A stretch of 64,000 nt of DNA from Embleya sp051903075 (lineage in GTDB: Bacteria; Actinomycetota; Actinomycetes; Streptomycetales; Streptomycetaceae): positions 5,146,001 to 5,210,000 of the forward strand of contig NZ_CP182422.1 in NCBI RefSeq assembly GCF_051903075.1, given 5' to 3'. A program made the position numbers and the translations under genes. Shown piece after piece: positions 16,985-26,033 of this stretch (positions are counted from its first letter, which is position 1; each line of letters begins with the position of its first letter). The notes beneath the pieces were generated by a model, which saw only the letters and a program-made list of their open reading frames with translations, did no database searches and had not been told where the DNA came from.

Positions 16985-17713
16985 GTGACGGAATCACTCG
17001 CGCAATACGCGGATCTGGAAGGGCGGCTGGGCTGGTCGCTCGATGCCGCCCTTCTGGAACGCGCCCTCACCCATCGTTCGTACGCCTACGAACACGGCGG
17101 GCTGCCGACCAACGAGCGCCTGGAGTTCCTGGGCGACTCGGTGCTCGGCCTCGTCGTCACCGACACGCTCTACCGCAGGCACCCCGACCTGCCCGAGGGC
17201 CAGCTCGCGAAGCTGCGGGCCGCGGTCGTCAACTCGCGCGCCCTCGCGGGCGTCAGTCGGCGACTGGACCTGGGCGCCTTCATCCGGCTCGGCCGCGGTG
17301 AAGTGGGGACCGGCGGGCGGGACAAGTCCTCGATCCTGGCCGACACGCTCGAGGCCATCCTCGGCGCGGTGTACCTGGACCAGGGCCTGGACGCGGCGAC
17401 CGAGCTGATCCACCGGTTGTTCGATCCGCTGATCGAGCAGTCGGCGAATCTCGGCGCGGGCCTGGACTGGAAGACCAGTCTCCAGGAGCAGACCGCCGCG
17501 GCGGGCATCGGAGTCCCCGAGTACGTGGTCTCCGAGACCGGCCCCGACCACGAGAAGACCTTCACGGCCCTGGCCCGGGTCGCGGGTGTCGATTACGGCA
17601 CCGGCGTCGGACGGAGCAAGAAGGAGGCGGAGCAGCAGGCCGCCGAAAGCGCTTGGCACTCGATCCGCGCCAAGTACGGAGACGGTTCCGGCGCCTCGCC
17701 GGCCACCGCCTAG
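16985..17713 (+). CDS. rnc: Ribonuclease III
   Basis: The 242-residue enzyme carries the signature NERLEFLGDSVLGL with the catalytic acidic residues, DTLEAILGAVYLDQG for the second metal site, and a C-terminal double-stranded RNA-binding domain (DWKTSLQEQTAAAG ... GVGRSKKEAEQQAAESAW). It processes rRNA precursors and structured mRNAs; in Streptomyces it also affects antibiotic production (AbsB). The start is uncertain: GTG at 16985 or 16973, both in frame, neither with a strong ribosome binding site. It directly follows rpmF. Confidence 0.95.
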   Translation: MTESLAQYADLEGRLGWSLDAALLERALTHRSYAYEHGGLPTNERLEFLGDSVLGLVVTDTLYRRHPDLPEGQLAKLRAAVVNSRALAGVSRRLDLGAFIRLGRGEVGTGGRDKSSILADTLEAILGAVYLDQGLDAATELIHRLFDPLIEQSANLGAGLDWKTSLQEQTAAAGIGVPEYVVSETGPDHEKTFTALARVAGVDYGTGVGRSKKEAEQQAAESAWHSIRAKYGDGSGASPATA

Positions 17714-17723
17714 TCTCCGAGCC

Positions 17724-17803
17724 AATGCCTGCCGATAGGTAAGTTCGAACCGGTCGACGACCCCCGTCCTCGCCCGGCACGACCTCACCTACCGGCAGGC
17801 ATT
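17724..17803. terminator. Long inverted repeat between rnc and mutM, terminator-like
   Basis: AATGCCTGCCGATAGGTAAG (17724-17743) pairs with CTCACCTACCGGCAGGCATT (17784-17803) at 18 of 20 positions, followed by TT. The 40-base loop is unusually long, so it may be more than a simple terminator. Confidence 0.55.
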
Positions 17804-17874
17804 TTCGCATTCCCGAACCCGGCCCCGCCGGGTCCGGCTTCCTCAGTCGCGCCGTCTCCAGGGGGAGTGCCCAC

Positions 17875-18753
17875 GTGCCCGAACTGCCCGAGGTCGAGGT
17901 CGTCCGTCGCGGACTGGAGACGTGGGTGGTGGGCCGGACCATCGCACGTGTCGAGGTCACCCACGAGCGGGCGATCCGCCGCCATCTCGCGGGTTCGGCG
18001 GACTTCGCCGACGCGCTGGTCGGCGCCCGCGTGCACGCCGCGCGCCGGCGCGGCAAGTATCTGTGGTTGCCGCTGGTGGCGCCCGGCGCCGAGGAGCCCG
18101 AGGACGCGCTGCTGGCGCACCTGGGGATGAGCGGCCAACTGCTCGTGCAACCGGCCGAGGCGCCCCGGGAGAAACACCTGCACGTGCGCTTCGGCTTCAC
18201 CGACGGCGGGCGCGAGTTGCGCTTCGTCGACCAGCGCACGTTCGGCGGGCTCGCGGTCGAGCGCGGCGGCGCCGAACTGCCGCCCTCGATCGCGCACATC
18301 GCGCGCGACCCGCTCGATCCGCTGTTCGACGACACGCTCTTCCACGCCGCGCTGCGCCGGCGCAACACCGAGGTCAAGCGCGCGCTCCTGGACCAGTCGC
18401 TGGTCAGCGGCATCGGCAACATCTACGCCGACGAGGCGCTGTGGCGCAGCCGACTGCACGGCGCGCGCCCGACCGGACGGTTGACCCTCGCGCAGACCAC
18501 ACTGCTGCTCGCCTCGGTCCGCGACGTGATGAACGACGCGCTCGCGGCGGGCGGCACCTCGTTCGACAGTCTGTACGTCAACGTGAACGGGGAGAGCGGC
18601 TACTTCTCCCGCGGCCTGGACGCCTACGGCCGCGAGGGCGAGCCGTGCAACCGGTGCGCGACGCCGATCCGGCGCATCTCGTTCATGAATCGCAGCAGTT
18701 ACTTCTGTCCGTCCTGTCAGCGCACGCCACGCAGGGCGACGGTCGGGGCGTAG
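17875..18753 (+). CDS. mutM: Formamidopyrimidine-DNA glycosylase
   Basis: The 292-residue protein begins PELPEVEVVRRGL, where P2 and E3 are the catalytic N-terminal residues of Fpg. It has the RRGKYLWL lysine, LGMSGQL, the helix-two-turn-helix GIGNIYADEALW and a C-terminal zinc finger CNRC...CPSC. It removes oxidised purines such as 8-oxoguanine. Start GTG lies eight bases behind GGGGAG. Placement after rnc is usual in actinobacteria. Confidence 0.96.
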   Translation: MPELPEVEVVRRGLETWVVGRTIARVEVTHERAIRRHLAGSADFADALVGARVHAARRRGKYLWLPLVAPGAEEPEDALLAHLGMSGQLLVQPAEAPREKHLHVRFGFTDGGRELRFVDQRTFGGLAVERGGAELPPSIAHIARDPLDPLFDDTLFHAALRRRNTEVKRALLDQSLVSGIGNIYADEALWRSRLHGARPTGRLTLAQTTLLLASVRDVMNDALAAGGTSFDSLYVNVNGESGYFSRGLDAYGREGEPCNRCATPIRRISFMNRSSYFCPSCQRTPRRATVGA

Positions 18754-18776
18754 GCACGGTAGTCAGGGAGCGTGTC

Positions 18777-19379
18777 ATGGCATTCAACGGGGACATCGTC
18801 GTCGTGCGTGGGGCACGACCGTTGTCCGAGTTCGCGCCGCACGTGGATGTCGCGGCGCACCCGGCCCGAACGATGTGGGAGTCGCCGGACGGCTGGACCG
18901 CGACGCATGTCCGGCACGACGACGATCCGTTCGCGTTCGAGCGGCCGTGGGTCGCCGCGCTGGCGGCCAAGGCCGACTCGCCGGTGCTGGTGTGCTGGGT
19001 GTTCGAGACGCACGTGGCGCACGTCCAGGGGGTGAGCGAGGCCGGGGAGTGGGAGGCCTGGCTCAACCCCGGCGAGGCGGCGGCGCATCTGGCGATGAGT
19101 CGGCTCGAACTGGAGGCGGCGCGCACCGGCGACGACGTCTTCGACGGCGACGGCGACCTGCTGCGGCCGGCGCGTTACGCCGAACTGCGCGACGAGGTGG
19201 CCGAGGTGCTCGTCCGGGCCCGGCCGAAGGTGGCCGCGGCGGCGGTGCGCTGGGCTCGGGCGGCGGGTCGACCCACCACCCGGCCGGCGATCGAGGGGGT
19301 GCTCGCGCGCAACCAGGGCGAGTCGGGGCTGCGCGTGTTCGGCCTGCTGGCGGATCGACTCGGGGTGGGCCCCTGCTGA
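18777..19379 (+). CDS. Conserved hypothetical protein, function unknown
   Basis: The 200-residue cytoplasmic protein starts MAFNGDIVVVRGARPLSEFAPH, has SPVLVCWVFETHVAHVQG in the first half, and an alpha-helical C-terminal half with RYAELRDEVAEVLVRARP and AIEGVLARNQGESGLRVFGLL. I do not recognise a known catalytic motif. AGGGAG precedes the ATG by seven bases, and it follows mutM by only 23 bases, so it is probably in the same transcript. It resembles small conserved proteins found at this site in Streptomyces. Confidence 0.75.
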   Translation: MAFNGDIVVVRGARPLSEFAPHVDVAAHPARTMWESPDGWTATHVRHDDDPFAFERPWVAALAAKADSPVLVCWVFETHVAHVQGVSEAGEWEAWLNPGEAAAHLAMSRLELEAARTGDDVFDGDGDLLRPARYAELRDEVAEVLVRARPKVAAAAVRWARAAGRPTTRPAIEGVLARNQGESGLRVFGLLADRLGVGPC

Positions 19380-19431
19380 CCGGAGCCCGCGGTGTCCGGG
19401 TGCCCTGGGGTGTCGGGGTGCGTGGAGCGGG

Positions 19432-20268
19432 TCAGCGGCCGAATTCCTGGGTCCACCACGGGCCGCCGGTGCCCTCGTGGATGCCGACGCCGAGTTTGGT
19501 GAGCGAGCAGTCGAGGATGTTGCGGCGGTGGCCCGGGCTGTTCATCCAGGCGCGCATCACCGCGTCGGCGGTCTTTTGGCCGCGCGCTATGTTCTCCGCG
19601 CCCAGGTAGCTCACGCCGGCCTTCTCGGCCCGGTCCCACGGGGTCTGCCCGTCGGGCGTGTTGTGGTCGAAGTAGTCGCGGGCGGCCATGTCGTCGCTGT
19701 GCGCGCGGGCCAGTGCGACCAGCTTCGCGTCGTTTTTGACCGGGCCGCAGCCCGCGCTCGCCCGCTCGTCGTTGACCAGCGCGAGCACCCGCTCCTCGGG
19801 GTCGCTCGGCAGTTTCGGCGCGCTCGTGGACGGCGTCGCCGCGGGCTTGCCGGGCGTCGGGGTGCTCGGGCTCGGCGTGCCGGTACCGGTGCCGGCGCTG
19901 CTCGGGGTGCTCGGCGGCGCGGTCGTGGTGGGGGCGGTGCCGGCGCCGGGATCCGGCAGGGCGGTGCGGCCGGTGGTCGCCGCGCCCGGCAGCAGGCTGC
20001 GGGACGCCTCGTCGCCGGTGCGGTCGGCTCCGGCGAGGCCGGCCGGCCCCGATCCGTCGAGGGGCCGCCCGGCGCGGTCGCCGTCGGGGCCGCTCGCGTG
20101 CCGCGTGGAGGATTCGCCGGCGTGCTCCGAGACGACCATGCCGGCCACCGTGCCGCCCACGGCGAGTACGGCCAACAGGGCGAGCAGGGGCGCGAGTCGT
20201 CGCCGTCGCGACCTCGCGCGTCGTCGATGCGGGCGTGCCGACGTCGGAGTGCGACTGTGCCGGGCCAT
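19432..20268 (-). CDS. Secreted CAP/SCP-domain protein with proline-threonine linker
   Basis: The 278-residue protein has a very arginine-rich start, one hydrophobic segment (LAPLLALLAVLAVGGTVAG, about 26-44) that may be a signal or anchor, a Ser/Thr/Pro/Gly linker to about residue 150, and a C-terminal SCP domain. That domain shows VLALVNDERASAGC, ARAHSDDMAARDYFDHNTPDGQ, GAENIARG and AWMNSPGHRRNIL, all typical of CAP proteins of the SCP/YkwD group. Such proteins are exported and of uncertain enzymatic role. ATG 20268 has no close ribosome binding site; GTG 15 bases upstream is an alternative. Confidence 0.88.
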   Translation of the reverse strand: MARHSRTPTSARPHRRRARSRRRRLAPLLALLAVLAVGGTVAGMVVSEHAGESSTRHASGPDGDRAGRPLDGSGPAGLAGADRTGDEASRSLLPGAATTGRTALPDPGAGTAPTTTAPPSTPSSAGTGTGTPSPSTPTPGKPAATPSTSAPKLPSDPEERVLALVNDERASAGCGPVKNDAKLVALARAHSDDMAARDYFDHNTPDGQTPWDRAEKAGVSYLGAENIARGQKTADAVMRAWMNSPGHRRNILDCSLTKLGVGIHEGTGGPWWTQEFGR

Positions 20269-20618
20269 GGAGGGTCGAGTCACCTTCCGGCAGGGGGAGG
20301 TCGATTCACCCGAACGGGTGTGGTGCCGGTGTGACTCTAGGGCACGGCTGTCGGGAGTTGGCGGACAACCGGAATCTTCTTGACGCCGACGTCGAAAGAT
20401 GATCTCGTACACCCAGCACGACGACCGTCGCCCCAGTCCGCGGAAAACTGCGTTGATCGGGTGAAGGTCCCGTTATCGTGCCGTTATGATATTGACCTCC
20501 TGCGCTTTTGGTGCGACGCTGGAAGCCCGCGCACCCTATCAGGAGCCTTGCGGCCGGGTGCCACATTTAGACCCGCGAATCTGCGTGGTCATTCATTTTC
20601 AGCGTGGAGGACCCTCTC
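20269..20618. other. 350-base gap upstream of CAP gene and small coiled-coil gene
   Basis: A divergent promoter region that is less GC-rich than its surroundings. TATGAT at 20485-20490 is a good -10 match for rightward transcription, though the -35 (TGAAGG, 17 bases upstream) is poor. No open frame with coding character or repeat was found. Confidence 0.4.
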
Positions 20619-20825
20619 ATGGCGAAGGCGCTTCTCGGTTACGTCGGTGGCCCCGATCCCCGACTGCTCGCCGAGAATCGACGGCTCCAGCAGCGTGTTC
20701 GTGACCTGGAAACGGAACTTGTCCGTGCCCAGGAGCGCAACGACGCGCTCAATGCCGCCGCTTCGGACGAGCTGCTTGCCGGCTTCGACGTCTCCACGGC
20801 GGAACCCGCGCTGTCGCGAGCGTAG
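20619..20825 (+). CDS. Small conserved actinomycete coiled-coil protein
   Basis: The 68-residue protein starts MAKALLGYVGGPDPRLLAEN, continues with a heptad-like helix RRLQQRVRDLETELVRAQERND, and ends with FDVSTAEPALSRA. The helix predicts a coiled coil, so it probably self-associates or binds a partner. GGAGG eight bases upstream is strong. The N-terminal motif is conserved in Streptomyces proteins of the same size near smc, but the function is not known. It is single-gene, with its own terminator 18 bases behind. Confidence 0.82.
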   Translation: MAKALLGYVGGPDPRLLAENRRLQQRVRDLETELVRAQERNDALNAAASDELLAGFDVSTAEPALSRA

Positions 20826-20842
20826 GTTTGTAAGCGATAACC

Positions 20843-20864
20843 AGGGACGCCTTCAGGCGTCCCT
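20843..20864 (+). terminator. Terminator of the small coiled-coil gene
   Basis: AGGGACGCCT (20843-20852) and AGGCGTCCCT (20855-20864) form a perfect 10 bp stem with a two-base gap, then TTGTCG. Confidence 0.75.
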
Positions 20865-21105
20865 TTGTCGTTTCCGACCGCGTTCCCTGTGCCTTCGGTC
20901 TCCGCACGACCCGTGTGCGGCGCGCCCGTCGACCCGCGCGCCCGGTGTTTTTGCCAACCGCCCCGTGTGTCGTCCCCGCCGATCCCCCTTGCCCGCCCAC
21001 CTGCTCGCTTCCAGCGTTTGATACCCCCATACGGGGCACTCGACACGCCGACCCGTCGACGGAGCACGGCAATCGTGTGGGCACCGCCGACTACCCTTTT
21101 GTCGC

Positions 21106-24100
21106 GTGCACCTCAAGAGTCTGACCCTGCGTGGCTTCAAGTCCTTCGCGTCGGCGACGACGCTGCGCTTCGAGCCCGGCATCACGTGCGTGGTCGGGCC
21201 CAACGGCTCCGGCAAGTCGAACGTGGTCGACGCGCTGTCGTGGGTGATGGGCGAGCAGGGCGCCAAGGCGCTGCGCGGCGGCAAGATGGAGGACGTCATC
21301 TTCGCCGGCACCGCCGGCCGGCCGCCGCTCGGGCGGGCCGAGGTGAGCCTGACCATCGACAACACCGACGGCGCGCTGCCCATCGACTACGCCGAAGTCA
21401 CCATCACCCGGCGGATGTTCCGCAACGGCGGCTCCGAGTACGAGATCAACGGCAGCACGTGCCGGCTGCTCGACATCCAGGAACTGCTCTCCGACTCCGG
21501 GATCGGTCGGGAGATGCACGTGATCGTCGGCCAGGGCCGGCTCGACTCCGTGTTGCAGGCCGACCCCACCGGGCGCCGCGCGTTCATCGAGGAGGCCGCG
21601 GGCGTCCTCAAGCATCGCAAGCGCAAGGAGAAGGCGCTGCGCAAGCTGGACGCGATGCAGGCGAACCTGAACCGGGTCCAGGACCTGACGGGCGAGCTGC
21701 GCAGGCAGCTCAAGCCGCTCGGCCGGCAGGCCCAGGTGGCCCGGCGGGCGGCGGCGATCCAGGCCGACCTGCGGGACGCGCGGCTGCGGCTGCTCGCCGA
21801 CGACCTGGTCGGACTGCGACGGGCGCTGGCCGAGGAGGTCGCCGACGAGACGGCGCTGCGCGAGCGGCGCACGGTGGTCGAGCGCGAGTTGGGCGTGCTC
21901 CAGGCCCGGGAGGCCGAACTGGAGGCCGGGGTGCGGGCGATGGCGCCGCGCCTGGCCCGGGCGCAGGAGACCTGGTACACGCTGTCCGCGCTGGCCGAAC
22001 GGGTGCGTGGGACGGCGGGGCTTGCGGGTCAGCGGCTGCGGCACGCGAGCGCGGCGCCGGCCGACGAGCGGCGGGGGCGCGACCCGGAGGAGATGGAGCG
22101 CGAGGCCGAACGCATCCGCGAACAGGAGGCGGAGTTGGCCGCCGCGTTGGAGTCGGCGCAGATCGAACTGGCCGAGACGGTGGAGCGGCGCGGCGAGCTG
22201 GAGCGGGCCCTGGTCGCCGAGGAGGGCCGGCTCAAGGCGGTCGCCCGGGCGCTCGCGGACCGCAGGGAGGGACTGGCCCGGCTGGTCGGACAGGTCGGCG
22301 CCGCGCGCAGCCGGGTGGCCGCCGCGGAAGCCGAGATCGGGCGACTGGCGGGCGCCCGGGACGAGGCGCGGGAGCGGGCGGTCGCGGCGCGGGAGGAGTA
22401 CGAGGAGCTGCGGCTCGGGGTCGAGGGTTCGCCCGAGGACGGTGACGGCGGGTCCGGGCCTGCCGCGATCGAGGCCCGGTTGGCGGCGGCCGAGGAGGCG
22501 CTGGTCGCTGCGGAGGAGGCGTTGGCCCGGGCGCGTGACGCGGAGCAGGCGGTGGAGCGGGAGCGGTCGGCGGTGACCGCGCGCAAGGAGGCGTTGGAGC
22601 CGGCGTTGCGCCGCCGGGACGGTAGCGGTGCGCTGCTCGCGGCCGGGGACCGGCTCTCCGGCGTGCTCGGCACGGTGGCCGCGCTGATCACCGTGGAGCA
22701 CGGCGCCGAGCAGGCGGTGGCGGCGGCCCTGGGGGCGGCATCGGAGGCGGTCGCGGTGGCCGGCGTGGAGCCGGCCGTGGACGCGTTGCGGCTGCTGCGC
22801 AAGGACGACGCGGGGCGGGCGGCGCTGGTGCTCGCCGGGGCCGCGGCGGAGGAGCCGGCGGCTGGGGGGCCGGAGGGGTGGCCCGCGCTGCCGGCGGACG
22901 CGGTGTATGCGACGCGGCTGGTGGTCGTGCCCGAGGCGTTGCGCGGGGCGCTGGCCGTGCTGCTCGATCGGGTCGCGGTGGTCGACGACCTCGGCGCCGC
23001 GGCGGACCTGGTCCGGGCGGTGCCCGGGGTGCGGGCGGTGACCCGGGACGGGGATCTGGTCGGCGAGGGCTTCGCGTCCGGCGGGTCGGCCGGTGCGCCG
23101 AGCCTGCTGGAGGTGCAGGCCGCGGTGGACGAGGCGGTCGCGCGGTTGGACGTGTTGACCCGGGCGTGCGCCGCGGCCAAGGACGCGCTGGCCGACGCGG
23201 TGGCGGGTCGGCGGGAGGCCGCGGCGGCGGTCGAGCGGGCCCGGGCGGAGCGGCGCGAGGCGGAGCGCCGGGTGGCCGCGGCCGCGCAGCAGCTGGGTCG
23301 GCTCGGCGGGCAGGCCCGGGCGGCGGCGGGCGAGGCCGAGCGGTTGGCGGGCGCGGTGGCCACGGCCGAGGCGGCGCGGGAGCAGGAGGAGGCGAAGGCC
23401 GAGGAGTTGGCGGCCCGCCTGGAGAGCGCCGAGGAGTACAACGCGGCCGAGGGCGACGAGGAGCCGGACCACGCCGAGCGCGATCGGCTCGCGGGCGCGG
23501 CGAGCGCCGCGCGGCAGGCCGAGATGGAGGCCCGGCTCGCGGTGCGCACCCACGAGGAGCGGGTGCGCTCGCTCGCGGGTCGGGCCGACGCGCTGGACCG
23601 CGGCGCGCGGGCGGAGCGGGAGGCGCGCGCGGCGGCCGCGCGGCGCCGGGAGCGGTTGGCGGTGGAGGCACGGATCGCGCGGGCCGTGCTCGTGGGCGCG
23701 GAGACGCTGTTGCTCCACGTCGAGGCGTCCTTGGCACGCGCCGGCGCCGAGCGCGAGGCGGCGGAGGCGGCGCGGGCCGCGTGCGAGGCGGAGCTGGCCC
23801 GCGAGCGTGGTCGGTCCCGGGAGTTCGCCGCCGAGTTGGAGAAGTTGACCGACTCGGTGCACCGGGACGAGATGTTGCGGGCGGAGAAGCGGTTGCGGGT
23901 CGAGCAGTTGGAGGCCCGGTCGTTGGAGGAGCACGGGATCGAGGCCGAGGGGCTGGTCGCCGAGTACGGCCCGGACCGCCTCGTACCCGCGTCGTTGCCG
24001 GCCGAGGGCGAGACGCGCGATCCGGATTCGGCCGAGGCGCGGCCGCGTCCGTACGTCCGGGCCGAGCAGGAGAAGCGGCTGCGCGCGGCGGAGAAGGCGC

Positions 24101-24759
24101 ATGTACAGCTCGGCAAGGTGAATCCGCTCGCGTTGGAGGAGTTCGCCGCGCTGGAGGAGCGGCACAACTTCCTGACCGAGCAGTTGGAGGATCTGAAGAA
24201 GACCCGCCGCGATCTGATGACCGTGGTCAAGGAGGTGGACGAGCGGGTCGAGCAGGTCTTCACCGCGGCCTTCCACGACACCGCGCGGGAGTTCGTGGGG
24301 GTGTTCGCCCGGCTGTTCCCCGGTGGCGAGGGGCGGTTGGTGCTCACCGACCCGGAGGACATGCTGACCACGGGCATCGAGGTCGAGGCCCGGCCGCCGG
24401 GCAAGAAGGTCAAGCGGCTGTCGTTGTTGTCCGGCGGCGAACGTTCGCTGACCGCGGTGGCCCTGCTCGTGGCGATCTTCAAGGCCCGGCCCAGTCCGTT
24501 CTATGTGATGGACGAGGTCGAGGCGGCGCTGGACGACATGAACCTCCAGCGGCTGATCGGGATCTTCGCGGAGCTGCGGGAGAGTTCGCAGCTGATCGTG
24601 ATCACCCACCAAAAGCGCACGATGGAGGTCGCCGACGCGCTCTACGGCGTCTCGATGCGCGGCGACGGCGTGACGACGGTGATCAGCCAGCGGTTGCGGC
24701 AGGAGGATCGGCGGGAGGCGACGGAGCACGCCGAGCCGATGAGCGGGGCGGTGCGCTGA
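21106..24759 (+). CDS. smc: Chromosome partition protein SMC
   Basis: The 1217-residue protein starts MHLKSLTLRGFKSFASATTL, with Walker A GPNGSGKS at 31-38 and the SDSGIGREMHVIVGQGRLD segment. A long coiled coil (about 165-500) leads to a hinge (about 500-680), a second coiled coil (to about 1010) and the C-terminal ABC head with LSGGERSLTAVALL near 1109 and MDEVEAALDD. It condenses and segregates chromosomes with ScpA/B, which are not in this window. Start GTG has no ribosome binding site; TACCCT at 21092-21097 ends eight bases before it, suggesting a leaderless mRNA. Length is typical. Confidence 0.97.
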   Translation: MHLKSLTLRGFKSFASATTLRFEPGITCVVGPNGSGKSNVVDALSWVMGEQGAKALRGGKMEDVIFAGTAGRPPLGRAEVSLTIDNTDGALPIDYAEVTITRRMFRNGGSEYEINGSTCRLLDIQELLSDSGIGREMHVIVGQGRLDSVLQADPTGRRAFIEEAAGVLKHRKRKEKALRKLDAMQANLNRVQDLTGELRRQLKPLGRQAQVARRAAAIQADLRDARLRLLADDLVGLRRALAEEVADETALRERRTVVERELGVLQAREAELEAGVRAMAPRLARAQETWYTLSALAERVRGTAGLAGQRLRHASAAPADERRGRDPEEMEREAERIREQEAELAAALESAQIELAETVERRGELERALVAEEGRLKAVARALADRREGLARLVGQVGAARSRVAAAEAEIGRLAGARDEARERAVAAREEYEELRLGVEGSPEDGDGGSGPAAIEARLAAAEEALVAAEEALARARDAEQAVERERSAVTARKEALEPALRRRDGSGALLAAGDRLSGVLGTVAALITVEHGAEQAVAAALGAASEAVAVAGVEPAVDALRLLRKDDAGRAALVLAGAAAEEPAAGGPEGWPALPADAVYATRLVVVPEALRGALAVLLDRVAVVDDLGAAADLVRAVPGVRAVTRDGDLVGEGFASGGSAGAPSLLEVQAAVDEAVARLDVLTRACAAAKDALADAVAGRREAAAAVERARAERREAERRVAAAAQQLGRLGGQARAAAGEAERLAGAVATAEAAREQEEAKAEELAARLESAEEYNAAEGDEEPDHAERDRLAGAASAARQAEMEARLAVRTHEERVRSLAGRADALDRGARAEREARAAAARRRERLAVEARIARAVLVGAETLLLHVEASLARAGAEREAAEAARAACEAELARERGRSREFAAELEKLTDSVHRDEMLRAEKRLRVEQLEARSLEEHGIEAEGLVAEYGPDRLVPASLPAEGETRDPDSAEARPRPYVRAEQEKRLRAAEKAHVQLGKVNPLALEEFAALEERHNFLTEQLEDLKKTRRDLMTVVKEVDERVEQVFTAAFHDTAREFVGVFARLFPGGEGRLVLTDPEDMLTTGIEVEARPPGKKVKRLSLLSGGERSLTAVALLVAIFKARPSPFYVMDEVEAALDDMNLQRLIGIFAELRESSQLIVITHQKRTMEVADALYGVSMRGDGVTTVISQRLRQEDRREATEHAEPMSGAVR

Positions 24760-24793
24760 GACCCGCCCGGGGCGGTGTGGTGGGCCCGGACCG

Positions 24794-24832
24794 GCCGAGG
24801 GCCGCGCTCCGGGGCGGAGCGCGGCCCTCGGC
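24794..24832. terminator. Bidirectional terminator between smc and LLM gene
   Basis: GCCGAGGGCCGCGCTCC (24794-24810) pairs with GGAGCGCGGCCCTCGGC (24816-24832), 17 bp perfect, five-base loop, just ahead of the LLM stop codon. Confidence 0.8.
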
Positions 24833-24839
24833 AGAGGCG

Positions 24840-25832
24840 TTACGCCGGGACGTTGCGCGGCATGACCTTGTCGTTGAACAGCTGCAGGCTGGCCCAGCCC
24901 GCGTCGATCGGCAGGCCGCCGACCAGCGGGTGCAGGATCAGCGCGTCGGTGAGACCGCCGGCCTGCCCGATCTCGACACACTCGTCGGGGGTGAGGCAGC
25001 AGTAGATGCCCTCCTCGCGCAGCGCCGCCACGGTGGTGGCCGACGACTCGACGACGGAGGCGATGTCGGGGGTCTGCCAGCCGGCGTAGGTGGTGGCCTC
25101 GTGCAGGAAGTATTCGCCGTACTCGGCCCACGCCTTGTCCGGGTCCTCGGTGCAGTAGATCATCCGGGTCTTCACCGGCGGCAGGATCGCGAAGCCGCCC
25201 TCGAAGCCCTCCTCCGCGGCGAGTTCGTAGTAGTACTGCTCCAGCTCCGGGATCGGCGCCGCCGCGTAGAACGGCAGGCGCAGCCGGACCGCGCGGCGCA
25301 CGGACGCCTTCGCGGTGCCGCCGACCATGACCATCGGGTGCGGGTCGGTGAACGGCTTCGGGGTCACCCGTACGGTGGTGCCGCGGTATTCGAACGGCTC
25401 GCCGGTCCACGCCTTGAGCAGGGTCTCCAGGACCTCGTCCTGGATCTTCCCGCGCCGCTTCCACTCCTTGCCGAGCGCCGCGTACTCCTCGGGCCGGTAG
25501 CCGATGCCCGCGACGAGGGAGAGCCGGCCGCCGCTGATGTTGTCCAGGACGGCGATGTCCTCGGCGAGCCGGATCGGGTCGTAGAGCGGGGCGAGCAGCG
25601 CGCAGACGATCACGCCGATGCGTTCGGTGGCGCCGAAGATCGCGCCCGCGGTGCTCAGCGGTGACGGGCTCCAGGCGTTGTCCGCGCCGTGGTGCTCCTC
25701 CAGGCTGATCATGTCGAACCCGTTCTTGTCCGCGAAGGCCGCCATCTCGACGGTGGCCCGATAGCGGGCGGACATCTCCTGCCGGTCGAGACCGGGGAGC
25801 ACCTGGTTGAACCGCAGATTCGTGACAGCCAT
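24840..25832 (-). CDS. LLM-class flavin-dependent oxidoreductase (luciferase-like)
   Basis: The 330-residue protein has the bacterial-luciferase-like TIM barrel: FDMISLEEHHGADNAWSPSP, AEDIAVLDNISGGRL, GIGYRPEEYAALG, and MVMVGGTAKASVRRA. These match LLM enzymes that use reduced FMN or F420. The F420 gene cofC in this window makes F420 use plausible but unproven. The substrate is unknown. The start ATG at 25832 has GGAAGG about 12 bases upstream, rather far. A CTGAC-N5-GTCAG palindrome lies 84 bases upstream, resembling operators of TetR-type regulators. Confidence 0.88.
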   Translation of the reverse strand: MAVTNLRFNQVLPGLDRQEMSARYRATVEMAAFADKNGFDMISLEEHHGADNAWSPSPLSTAGAIFGATERIGVIVCALLAPLYDPIRLAEDIAVLDNISGGRLSLVAGIGYRPEEYAALGKEWKRRGKIQDEVLETLLKAWTGEPFEYRGTTVRVTPKPFTDPHPMVMVGGTAKASVRRAVRLRLPFYAAAPIPELEQYYYELAAEEGFEGGFAILPPVKTRMIYCTEDPDKAWAEYGEYFLHEATTYAGWQTPDIASVVESSATTVAALREEGIYCCLTPDECVEIGQAGGLTDALILHPLVGGLPIDAGWASLQLFNDKVMPRNVPA

Positions 25833-25915
25833 GGACCGTGAACACCTTCCGGGTCGGGCCGAGCCGTCTCGGACACGTGTCGTCGGCCGGACGGTGCTTG
25901 GCATCGGCAAGCTAT

Positions 25916-25930
25916 CTGACGCAGTGTCAG
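25916..25930. promoter_or_regulatory. CTGAC-N5-GTCAG palindrome upstream of the LLM gene
   Basis: CTGAC (25916-25920), GCAGT and GTCAG (25926-25930) form a perfect inverted repeat in the LLM/ftsY divergent gap. The same arms and spacing occur at 43877-43891. This is the shape of many TetR-family operators; no such regulator gene is adjacent. Confidence 0.5.
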
Positions 25931-26033
25931 GATTCAACGGTCTCCGGGTGATCGCACCGCCCGCCGGGCGCGGACCCGCCGGAGGCGGCCGGTCGCGGTT
26001 CGCCGCCGGGCGGTCTGGGAGACTGGAGGTCCT

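Noticed and set aside
21091..25845. A 1584-codon open frame on the minus strand opposite smc and the LLM gene
   Set aside because: It is a shadow of GC-rich codon bias in smc: no start signal, no family motif, and composition dominated by Arg, Pro and Gly.
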